Source: JADJPL01 sp964607915 (GTDB taxonomy: Bacteria; Bacteroidota; Bacteroidia; Chitinophagales; Saprospiraceae). Taken from it: a DNA stretch of 22,788 nucleotides. Position 1 is the first letter of the stretch. Each line of letters begins with the position of its first letter. Location: NCBI GenBank assembly GCA_964607915.1, contig CAZSMU010000052.1, forward strand, positions 1-22,788. Reading direction: 5' to 3'. The notes under the pieces were generated by a model. The model was not told the DNA's origin and made no database searches. It saw only the letters and a list, made by a program, of their open reading frames with translations. Position numbers and translations under genes: made by a program. Shown piece by piece: positions 15,829 to 22,788 of the stretch.

Positions 15829-17508
15829 TTAGTATCCGGGGTTTTGTGCGAACGCGGAGGCGCCGCCTTCCACCCGGTCTATTTGCACTTGCGGGATGGG
15901 GCGCAGCACGTGGTGTGCTTTGATGTTTGCGGCAGCCTGGGGGTTGTATTGCTGTACGCGGCTGAGCAGTACGCCCCAGCGTTTGAGGTCGAACCAGCGC
16001 TTTTGTTCACCGAGCAGTTCGCGTTCGCGTTCTTCCATGATGAAGTCCATGGTGAGGTCGGCGGGGGCGATTTCCATTTCCTTTTCCCTGCCGGGCCAGG
16101 CGGCGCGGCGGCGGATGACGTTGATGGAGTTCACGGCGTCCTGTGTTTTGCCCTGTCTGAACTGGGCTTCGGCGAGGTTGAGGTAGGTCTCGGCCAGGCG
16201 GTAGTTGATGTAGTCGCGGCCTCCTTCGAACTGGAAGAGGTCCACGCGGCCCCCATCAATATGTTTGCGCAGGCTGGGGTATAATTTTTCCGTGTACAGC
16301 GAGGGCGTGAGCACCTGATAGGGCTTTGCGGCGCGTTGGGCGCTCGTCCATTCCACTCCGGGCAGGTAGATAGCCGTATCCCCTGCGACGAAGGTAACGC
16401 TGGGCTTGGAGTTGTCGAACGTCGTGGAGAAGGTGCCTGGGCGGTTGGTGCGGTACACGTCCACGAAGGTCTTGGAGTAGCGGCTGTCTTTGCTGCGGTT
16501 GGCGGGGGCGAAGACGGTTTCCAGGCAGTACGTAGTAGGTTTGTAGCGCTTGAAAGGGCGGCCATTGGCTACGTCGCGGCGCATTCCGGGCTGCACGTCG
16601 TACTCCATGAGGAAGAGGACGTGGGCGTTGTTGCCGGTGCTGTTGGTGAGCGGGTCGCGGGTGTACTGGGTGGCGAAGATCACCTCTTCGTTCATCTCGT
16701 TGCCTTCCTGGTGGACCTGTGCGAAATCGCTCAGGAGTTTGATTCCGTAGTTGTTGACGACGTTTTTCGCCAGGGTTTCCGCTTTGGCGTAGTCGTCGTT
16801 TGCCTTGGCCTCGGAGGTGGCTTTGGTGAGATAGACCAGGGAGAGCAGGTGTTCGGCGGCGGCGCGGGTCACGCGGCCGTAATCTGCGGAGCGCGCCTTG
16901 TTCTCCAGGTCGGGGATGGCCTCTTCGAGGTCTTTTACGATAGCGGCGTACATGTTCTGGACGCTGGCTCGGGTGGACACTTTGGTCGGCTCTTTGGTTT
17001 CGCTGAGGCGCAGGTCCACCCCGCCGAACAATTGTGTCAGGATGAAGTAGTACTGGGCGCGCAGGAATTTGACTTCGCCCACCCGCTGTTTGAGGGTGAC
17101 GGCATCGAGTCCGGTGACGGAGGGGGCGCGTTCGATGACGGAGTTGCACACGTTGATGCCGCGGTAGAACTCGTCCCAGACCTCCTGTACGATGGCGGTG
17201 CGCGGGTCGAACTGGGCGGTGTATTGGTTCATGAACTTCCAGGAGCCGTCGGACCCGTTGGTGTAGGTATCTGTGCCGAAGATGGTGAGGTTGTTGCCCC
17301 TTTCGGTGCCGTACCAGCTCCGCAGGGCTGCATACGCGGCCCTTACGCCGTCGTTGAAGCCGGCGGCCGTATTGAGATAGTCCGTTCCCACATTGGTGAT
17401 CACTTCCTCTACGAGCGCATCTTTGCTGCAGGACGCCGGCAGCAGCACGGCCAGCACCAGGGTGGCCAACGACGGGAAGCGACTGGATTTAAGGATATTA
17501 TTTTTCAT
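15829..17508 (-). CDS. SusD/RagB-family outer-membrane lipoprotein
   Basis: A 559-residue surface glycan-binding lipoprotein that caps the SusC channel. The signal ends LPASC-S with a lipobox cysteine at 27. The N-terminal region (FNDGVRAAYAALRSWYGTERGNN) and the TPR-like AEHLLSLVYLTKA segment are typical of SusD. The C-terminal part holds the family signature INYRLAETYLNLAEAQFRQGK, followed by AVNSINVIRRRAAWPG and MDFIMEERERELLGEQKRWFDLKRW. It starts 30 bases after susC, so the two are co-transcribed. The ligand is unknown; the downstream genes suggest an oligosaccharide or glycoside containing glucuronic acid. Confidence 0.96.
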   Translation of the reverse strand: MKNNILKSSRFPSLATLVLAVLLPASCSKDALVEEVITNVGTDYLNTAAGFNDGVRAAYAALRSWYGTERGNNLTIFGTDTYTNGSDGSWKFMNQYTAQFDPRTAIVQEVWDEFYRGINVCNSVIERAPSVTGLDAVTLKQRVGEVKFLRAQYYFILTQLFGGVDLRLSETKEPTKVSTRASVQNMYAAIVKDLEEAIPDLENKARSADYGRVTRAAAEHLLSLVYLTKATSEAKANDDYAKAETLAKNVVNNYGIKLLSDFAQVHQEGNEMNEEVIFATQYTRDPLTNSTGNNAHVLFLMEYDVQPGMRRDVANGRPFKRYKPTTYCLETVFAPANRSKDSRYSKTFVDVYRTNRPGTFSTTFDNSKPSVTFVAGDTAIYLPGVEWTSAQRAAKPYQVLTPSLYTEKLYPSLRKHIDGGRVDLFQFEGGRDYINYRLAETYLNLAEAQFRQGKTQDAVNSINVIRRRAAWPGREKEMEIAPADLTMDFIMEERERELLGEQKRWFDLKRWGVLLSRVQQYNPQAAANIKAHHVLRPIPQVQIDRVEGGASAFAQNPGY

Positions 17509-17538
17509 CGTGTTATATTTTAACCGTAAAGACCATAA

Positions 17539-20500
17539 TTAGAACTTGGCGCTGATGCCGAACGTGATGCTCCGGATGGCCGGGGTGACGGCTTCGTTGA
17601 TTTCGCCACCGCCTACGCCCTGTTCGGAATCAATTTGGGTTTCCGGGTCGATGCCGCTGTACTTGGAGCGATAGGAAGCGAAAATGAAGGGTTGCTGGAT
17701 GCTGGCATACGCGCGCAGGCTTTCCATGCGAAGCTGGGAGGCTACTTTCTTGCTGAAGTTGTAGCCCAGGTTGATGTTGCGCACCTTCACGAAAGAGCCG
17801 TCGAAGTAGGACATGGAGGACGAGTTGCGAGGGAACTCCTGGTTCTGGTTTGGCCTCGGGAACGCGTTGGTGGGGTTGTTGGGGGTCCAGTAGTCCACTT
17901 TGAGGTTGTTGTAGCGGCCAAAGAGCGTATTGAAGCTATCGTGGAAGCGGCTGCGCAGGGTTTGGCCGATGCGGGCGAACACGAAGAAGCTCAGGTCAAA
18001 GCCTTTGAACTCGAAGCGGTTGGTCAGGCCGCCAGCCCAGTCGGGCACGGCGGTACCTACGATGACGCGGTCGTTGGCGTCTATTTTTCCGTCGTTGTTC
18101 TGGTCTTTGATTTTGATTTCCCCCGGTTTGAAGCCATACGCGGTGGCTTTATCGGTTTCGTTCGTCTGCCAGATGCCGATTTTTTCGAGGTCGTAGAACA
18201 CGCTCAGCGGTTGTCCGATGAATCTACCGGCGGCGATATCGTCCACTTTCCCGTTGGCGAGTTCCAGGATAGCTTCCCGGTTGCGCATGAACGACCAGTC
18301 GGTAGTCCATTTGAAGGCGCTGCCGTCCACGTTGACGGTGGAGAGGGTGAGTTCGAGGCCTTTGTTTTGGGTTTTGCCGATATTGGTGATAAAGCCGTTG
18401 AAGCCGGTGGAAGTAGGCAGCGGCTGCGGGGCCAGCAAGTCGCTGGTCGTGGTGATGTAGTATTCGAAGCTTCCGTTCACGCGGCCGAGGAAGATGCTGA
18501 AGTCGAGGCCGACGTTGGCGGTGGTGGAGGTTTCCCAGCGCAGGTCGGGGTTGCCGATGCTGCCCGGGCGGTAGCCGAAGGCGGCGGAGGTGTTCCAGGC
18601 GTAAGAGCTGCGGGTGAGGAGCGACTGGGTTTGGTACGGGTCAATGGCCTGGTTGCCGATGGCGCCGTAGCTGAGGCGGAGCTTCAGCTGGTCCAGCCAT
18701 TTGGTATCTTGGAGGAATCCTTCGCTGGCCAGGTTCCAGCCCAGGGCGAGGGAGGGGAAGTAGCCCCATTTCGTATTGGCGCCGAAGCGGGAGGAGCCGT
18801 CGGCGCGCAGGGTGGCCGTGAGCAGGAAGCGGTCGTCGAAGGCGTAGTTCACCCGGCCCATGTAGGAGAGCAGGGTCCACTGCACCAGGCCCGACCCCAC
18901 GTTGGAGACCTGGCTGGCGGCGCCGAGGTTGTAGAACGACTGGGTCTGGGCGGGGATGCCCAGGACGGTCATGCTGGAAAACTCGGTGTTGTCTTTCTGG
19001 ACCGATTGCAGGGCTGTCACGTCGAAGTTGTGGCGGCGGCCCAGGACTTTGTTGTAGTTGAGGATGTTTTCCAGGGTAAAGTTAAAGGATTGGCCATTGG
19101 TGATGGAGCCCAGGGCCAGACCATTGCGGCGGGCGTTGGTAAGGCTACCCTGAAAGAGGCCCGAGCGACGGATGCTGAAATCGGGGCCAAAGTTGACGCG
19201 GTAGGTCAGGCCTTCGGCGATGTTCCACTCTCCGTACAAGCTGTTGAAAATGCGGTAGCGCTTCGTCTCGTCCACGTTGGCGCCCTCGACGATTTCGGCG
19301 ATGGGGTTGGTGCGCAGACCGTCGGTGGTAGGCAGGAAGATGAGGTTCCCGTTGGCGTCGTAGGGTTTGCCCAGCGGGTTTTCCTGGAATGCTCCGCCCA
19401 GCGGGTTGAAGCTTTCCCCGTTGCGGATGGAATAGACAGCGAGGGTGGAGGTACCTATTTTCAGTTTGTCGTTGATGCGGTGGTCCAGGTTGAGGCGGAA
19501 CGAGTTGCGGGTAAAGTCCTGGTTCTTGATCACCCCGATGTCGTTGAACAAGTTGCCCGAGAGGTAAAACTGGGTGCGCTCGTTCCCGCCCGAGACGCCG
19601 ATTTGGTGGGATTGTACGAAGCCCTGGCGCAGCAGGTAGCTCTGGTAGTCCGTAGTGCGGCCGCTTTTGATGCCTTCTAATTCCACGGCTTCGAAGAGGA
19701 GGGCGTCGGCGGCATCCGTGGCGGGCCCTGCCGGGTAGTTGCCCGTGGCGCGCCGCGACTCCCGCTTGTACTCGGCGAATTCCGCGCCGTTGAACAACTG
19801 GATCTGGCCCAGCGACTGGTTGGGGCCGGCGTAGCTGTTGATGCTGACCGTCGTCTTGCCGGCTTTGCCCCGGTTGGTGGTGACCAGCACGACGCCGTTG
19901 GCACCGCGGGCACCATAGATGGCGGTGGAGGAAGCATCTTTCAGCACTTCCATGCTCTGGATATCCTGCGGGTTGATGTCGTCAATCCCGCTGGCCAGGG
20001 GGATACCATCTACGACATACAGCGGGTCGTTGGTCGCGTTGAAGGAACGGCGCCCGCGGATACGGATCTGGGGCGCTGCGCCCGGCTTGGAGCCCGATTG
20101 TACGACGTCCACCCCGGCAGCCCGGCCCTGCAGCGCCTGGCGTGCGTTCGTGATCGGCAATTCGGCGATCAACTTGTTGGGGATAGAGGTGATGGCACCG
20201 GTCGTCTGGCTCTTCTTCTGGATGCCGTATCCCACTACGATCACTTCTTCCAACACGGTGCCTTCGGCCAGCTTAACGTCCACTACGGCCTGGTTGTTGA
20301 CGGGTACCTCTACGGTTTCGAAGCCTGTGTACGAAAACACGAGTACCGCGTTTCCGTCGGCAACCTCGATCGCGTATTTGCCGTCCAAATCGGTAAAGGC
20401 CCCATTGCTGGTCCCTTTTTCCATAATCGTAGCCCCGATGAGGGGCTCGCCGTTCTTGTCGGTGACTGTCCCGGACACTTTGAACGCCATTTCGCCCATT

Positions 20501-20595
20501 TTTATGGGTACAGGCGCACCTGCGGTCAGCGATAACACATTTGCGATGCAAAATGTCGCCAACCATAAAATTTTAAGTGGTGAGTATCGCTTCAT
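17539..20595 (-). CDS. SusC/RagA-family TonB-dependent outer-membrane transporter
   Basis: A 1018-residue TonB-dependent transporter that imports oligosaccharides with its SusD partner. It has a signal peptide (about 1-26), then a CarboxypepD_reg-like beta-sandwich (KVSGTVTDKNGEPLIGATI, 39-57, through about 110). The TonB box-like EEVIVVGYG follows at 116-124. The plug domain includes LQGRAAGVDVVQSG and the SusC signature ending DASSTAIYGARGANGVVLVTT (220-240). The rest is a 22-strand beta-barrel ending in ITFGISAKF, whose terminal aromatic F is expected for an outer-membrane barrel. No N-terminal STN signalling domain is present, so it is unlikely to signal to an anti-sigma factor. It is divergent from uxaC, with 151 bases between them. 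Confidence 0.96.
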   Translation of the reverse strand: MKRYSPLKILWLATFCIANVLSLTAGAPVPIKMGEMAFKVSGTVTDKNGEPLIGATIMEKGTSNGAFTDLDGKYAIEVADGNAVLVFSYTGFETVEVPVNNQAVVDVKLAEGTVLEEVIVVGYGIQKKSQTTGAITSIPNKLIAELPITNARQALQGRAAGVDVVQSGSKPGAAPQIRIRGRRSFNATNDPLYVVDGIPLASGIDDINPQDIQSMEVLKDASSTAIYGARGANGVVLVTTNRGKAGKTTVSINSYAGPNQSLGQIQLFNGAEFAEYKRESRRATGNYPAGPATDAADALLFEAVELEGIKSGRTTDYQSYLLRQGFVQSHQIGVSGGNERTQFYLSGNLFNDIGVIKNQDFTRNSFRLNLDHRINDKLKIGTSTLAVYSIRNGESFNPLGGAFQENPLGKPYDANGNLIFLPTTDGLRTNPIAEIVEGANVDETKRYRIFNSLYGEWNIAEGLTYRVNFGPDFSIRRSGLFQGSLTNARRNGLALGSITNGQSFNFTLENILNYNKVLGRRHNFDVTALQSVQKDNTEFSSMTVLGIPAQTQSFYNLGAASQVSNVGSGLVQWTLLSYMGRVNYAFDDRFLLTATLRADGSSRFGANTKWGYFPSLALGWNLASEGFLQDTKWLDQLKLRLSYGAIGNQAIDPYQTQSLLTRSSYAWNTSAAFGYRPGSIGNPDLRWETSTTANVGLDFSIFLGRVNGSFEYYITTTSDLLAPQPLPTSTGFNGFITNIGKTQNKGLELTLSTVNVDGSAFKWTTDWSFMRNREAILELANGKVDDIAAGRFIGQPLSVFYDLEKIGIWQTNETDKATAYGFKPGEIKIKDQNNDGKIDANDRVIVGTAVPDWAGGLTNRFEFKGFDLSFFVFARIGQTLRSRFHDSFNTLFGRYNNLKVDYWTPNNPTNAFPRPNQNQEFPRNSSSMSYFDGSFVKVRNINLGYNFSKKVASQLRMESLRAYASIQQPFIFASYRSKYSGIDPETQIDSEQGVGGGEINEAVTPAIRSITFGISAKF

Positions 20596-20746
20596 GCCAT
20601 TTAAAATATTGGTTCTGAAATATGATTTTAGGAAAAGACGACACCGGGCTTCGATACCCTACATTTATGTTGAGAAATATTTTTTTGCTTCCTATAGGGA
20701 TAGACGCTTATTTTTTCGTCTTTTGGGCAAAATAACCAATCCACTT
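20596..20746. promoter_or_regulatory. Divergent promoter region between susC and uxaC
   Basis: This 151-base AT-rich region sits between two divergent genes and must hold both promoters. For uxaC, TTTG (20684-20687) and TATTTTTT (20709-20716) are spaced 21 bases and fit the Bacteroidetes -33/-7 pattern loosely. The 8-base palindrome CCTATAGG (20691-20698) lies in the spacer. I find no copy of the GCAAACGATTGC operator here, so direct control by the neighbouring LacI-family protein is not supported. Confidence 0.4.
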
Positions 20747-22162
20747 ATGGAATACTCTTCAAGCTCCGCGAAGCCCAAGCCCTTTATGGACGATGATTTT
20801 CTACTGGAAAATACTATAGCGGCAGAACTCTACCACGACCACGCCGCACATATGCCCATCATTGACTACCACTGCCACCTATCCCCGGACGATATCGCCG
20901 CCGACCGGCGTTTTCGCAACCTCACGGAAATATGGCTGGAAGGTGACCACTACAAATGGCGCGCCATGCGCAGCAACGGCATACCGGAACGCTATATCAC
21001 CGGTGAGGCGAGCGAGCAGGAAAAATTTGAGAAATGGGCTGAAACGGTGCCTGCTACCCTGCGAAACCCTCTTTACCACTGGACACACCTCGAGCTGCAG
21101 CGCTATTTTGGCATCCGCGAAGTGCTCAACCCGCGCAGCGCAGCCGATATCTACCACCGCGCCAACGAGGTGTTGCAGCAGCCGGAACTGAGCTGCCAGG
21201 GCATTTTGAAAAAGATGCGCGTAGAGGTGGTCTGTACGACCGATGACCCGGTGGACAGCCTGGCCGCCCACCAACAAATACAACTGGATACGAAAGTCTT
21301 TCCGGCTTTCCGCCCCGACAAAGCCATCCTGATCGAAAGGGAGGGGTTTGCGGACTATATCGGGAAGCTGGAAGAGCTGAGCGAGGTCTCTATCCGCTCT
21401 TTGGCCGGGCTGACCGATGCTCTCTCCCGACGCATGGACTTCTTCGCCTCCCTCGGCTGCCGTCTTTCCGACCACGGCCTCGAGCGGGTCTATGCAGCTG
21501 ATTTCACCGAGGCCGAAGTGGACCGCATCCTGCGCAAGCGCCTGGAGGGCCATGCCGTCAGCCCCGAAGAAGCCGAAGTGTATCAATCTGCTGTCTTGTA
21601 CGTCCTCTGTGTCGAATACGCCCGCAGGGGCTGGACCCAGCAGTTCCACCTCGGTGCCCTGCGCAACAACAACCGCCGCCTCCTGCACAAACTGGGGCCC
21701 GATACCGGCTTCGACAGCATCGGCGATTTTCCGCAGGCCGTCGCGCTCTCCCGTTTCCTGGACCGACTCGATTCCTCCGATGAGCTGGCGCGCACCATCC
21801 TCTACAACCTCAACCCAGCCGACAACGAAGTCTTCGGCGCTATGATCGGCAACTTCAACGATGGCTCTGTCGCCGGGAAAATCCAGTGGGGCAGCGCCTG
21901 GTGGTTCTTAGACCAAAAAGACGGCATGGAGAAGCAAATCAACGCCCTGAGCAACCTGGGGCTGCTTTCCCGCTTCGTGGGCATGCTCACCGACAGCCGC
22001 AGCTTCCTGTCCTTCCCCCGCCATGAGTACTTCCGCCGTATTCTGTGTAACCTCATCGGCCGGGACGTCCAGAATGGCGAGCTACCCCACGACATGCCGC
22101 TCCTGGGCGGGTTGGTACGGGATGTGTCCTACCACAATGCGAAAAACTTCTTCCAGTTTTAA
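20747..22162 (+). CDS. uxaC: Glucuronate isomerase (uronate isomerase)
   Basis: A 471-residue cytoplasmic enzyme that converts D-glucuronate to D-fructuronate (and galacturonate to tagaturonate), the first step of hexuronate use. It resembles E. coli UxaC throughout: FMDDDFLLENTIAAELYHDHA, IIDYHCHLSPDDIA with the metal ligands H42 and H44, LEGDHYKWRAMRSNG, NPLYHWTHLELQRYFGI, CTTDDPVDSL, QQFHLGALRNNNRRLLHKLG, and SRFVGMLTDSRSFLSFPRHEYFRRILCNLIG. I chose ATG 20747; ATG 20786 matches the E. coli start more closely. The frame runs open far upstream over susC but that extension is antisense and has no UxaC-like sequence. It is divergent from the sus operon. Confidence 0.97.
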   Translation: MEYSSSSAKPKPFMDDDFLLENTIAAELYHDHAAHMPIIDYHCHLSPDDIAADRRFRNLTEIWLEGDHYKWRAMRSNGIPERYITGEASEQEKFEKWAETVPATLRNPLYHWTHLELQRYFGIREVLNPRSAADIYHRANEVLQQPELSCQGILKKMRVEVVCTTDDPVDSLAAHQQIQLDTKVFPAFRPDKAILIEREGFADYIGKLEELSEVSIRSLAGLTDALSRRMDFFASLGCRLSDHGLERVYAADFTEAEVDRILRKRLEGHAVSPEEAEVYQSAVLYVLCVEYARRGWTQQFHLGALRNNNRRLLHKLGPDTGFDSIGDFPQAVALSRFLDRLDSSDELARTILYNLNPADNEVFGAMIGNFNDGSVAGKIQWGSAWWFLDQKDGMEKQINALSNLGLLSRFVGMLTDSRSFLSFPRHEYFRRILCNLIGRDVQNGELPHDMPLLGGLVRDVSYHNAKNFFQF

Positions 22163-22208
22163 GAGGATAAAACGTACTTTCGGGTTTTGAACCTTAGCAC
22201 AGACCCGT

Positions 22209-22736
22209 ATGTCAGCATCCGAAATAAGGCCTTACTTGTTCCCTCCCTCCATCAACCTGGAACCCGGAGAAAAGCAACAGGCCTACCAGGCGGCCACAGA
22301 CGCCATAGACGCCAATCTCGAAGGCGAGAGCGATCCCATCCTGAAGATGGCGACCATCAACTGCCTGCTGCGCTCGCATCTGCCCTATTACTACTGGGTG
22401 GGATTTTACCTCGTGCGCGACGGAAGGTTATCCGTAGGACCGTACCAGGGTACGCTCGGGTGCCTGCACATTGATTTTTCGAGGGGGGTCTGTGGCAGGG
22501 CGGCCCGCGAGCGCCGCACGCAGATCGTAGCCGACGTACACACATTGGTACAAGGCCTGGACCACATCGCCTGCGACCCCAACTCCCGCTCGGAGATTGT
22601 GGTGCCCGTTTTCAACGCCTCCGGGGAATTGATCGCGGTGTTCGACGTGGATTCCACCGAGCCGGGTTCGTTTGATGGAACCGACCAGGTTTTTTTGGAG
22701 TCCCTGTTTCACAGGCACTTCGGTTTTATTCCATGA
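22209..22736 (+). CDS. msrC: Free methionine-(R)-sulfoxide reductase, GAF-domain type
   Basis: A 175-residue GAF-fold protein like E. coli YebR/MsrC, which reduces free methionine-R-sulfoxide using thioredoxin. The three family cysteines are present: C85 (in GTLGCLHI), C95 (in SRGVCGRAA) and C122 (in HIACDPNSRSEIVVPV). Other family marks are YYWVGFYLV (61-69), VGPYQG and IAVFDVDS. It starts 46 bases after uxaC on the same strand, so read-through is likely, but its link to uronate metabolism is not obvious. The symbol msrC is used for this family in E. coli; confidence in the family is higher than in the name. Confidence 0.88.
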   Translation: MSASEIRPYLFPPSINLEPGEKQQAYQAATDAIDANLEGESDPILKMATINCLLRSHLPYYYWVGFYLVRDGRLSVGPYQGTLGCLHIDFSRGVCGRAARERRTQIVADVHTLVQGLDHIACDPNSRSEIVVPVFNASGELIAVFDVDSTEPGSFDGTDQVFLESLFHRHFGFIP

Positions 22737-22788
22737 ATACCCACAACCCTGGTTGGAAGGGGTCGAGGTGTTGCAGGAGGGTGTCGAA
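22726..22788 (-). CDS. Possible 3' end of a convergent gene running off the window
   Basis: On the minus strand the frame from the window edge reads FDTLLQHLDPFQPGLWVFME and stops at 22726-22728, overlapping the end of the previous gene by 11 bases. With only 20 codons visible I cannot recognise a family. The position and sensible composition suggest a real gene end, but it could be chance. Confidence 0.3.
   Translation of the reverse strand, partial: FDTLLQHLDPFQPGLWVFME

Noticed and set aside
17635..19680. A long plus-strand open frame opposite susC
   Set aside because: Antisense shadow of the SusC barrel; composition of V, A, G and E with no domain or plausible start.
19919..20746. Upstream extension of the uxaC frame
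   Set aside because: It is antisense to susC and the UxaC similarity begins only after 20747.
20596..20746. LacI-family operator in the susC/uxaC promoter region
   Set aside because: I searched for the GCAAACG/CGATTGC half-sites on both strands and found none there.

Overview
The window looks like a chromosomal segment of a GC-rich marine or activated-sludge type member of the Bacteroidota, perhaps a Saprospirales (Lewinella/Haliscomenobacter-like) relative. The evidence is a SusC/SusD outer-membrane pair, a Bacteroidetes-type ECF sigma factor, a C-terminal type IX secretion sorting domain, promoter-like TTTG/TAnnTTTG elements and little use of Shine-Dalgarno sequences. The phylum call is firm; the order is a guess from style. 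Most of the window is high-GC, except for one clearly AT-rich block at about 8220-10230.

Left part (1-6900). Three plus-strand genes encode a secreted serine hydrolase (beta-lactamase/class C fold), a secreted LVIVD/choice-of-anchor-B protein with a T9SS tail, and a family 2 glycosyltransferase. The third overlaps tail-to-tail with a minus-strand secreted GH3 glycosidase, which follows an ECF sigma factor with no anti-sigma partner in the window.

Middle (6800-10280). A LacI-family repressor gene carries a near-perfect palindromic operator against its start codon. Two further copies of the same operator core lie in a 28-bp exact direct repeat flanking its terminator, just upstream of the sigma factor/GH3 pair. 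Next comes the AT-rich island, which holds a probable transposase remnant and a Schlafen-AlbA_2/GHKL putative transcriptional regulator or defence-type protein; it looks horizontally acquired.

Right part (10278-22736). A minus-strand operon-like run reads susC, susD, a double-DUF1080 protein, two Tat-exported Gfo/Idh/MocA oxidoreductases and mannonate dehydratase (uxuA). Divergent from susC is glucuronate isomerase (uxaC), followed by a free methionine-R-sulfoxide reductase. My reading is a uptake-and-catabolism locus for a glucuronic-acid-containing glycoside. SusCD imports it, Gfo/Idh enzymes plus DUF1080 cleave it oxidatively through a 3-keto intermediate in the periplasm, and UxaC and UxuA take the released glucuronate to 2-keto-3-deoxygluconate. 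The intermediate fructuronate reductase (UxuB) is not in the window. A perfect 32-bp inverted repeat (65-nt hairpin) lies between susD and the DUF1080 gene and is the most striking non-coding element.
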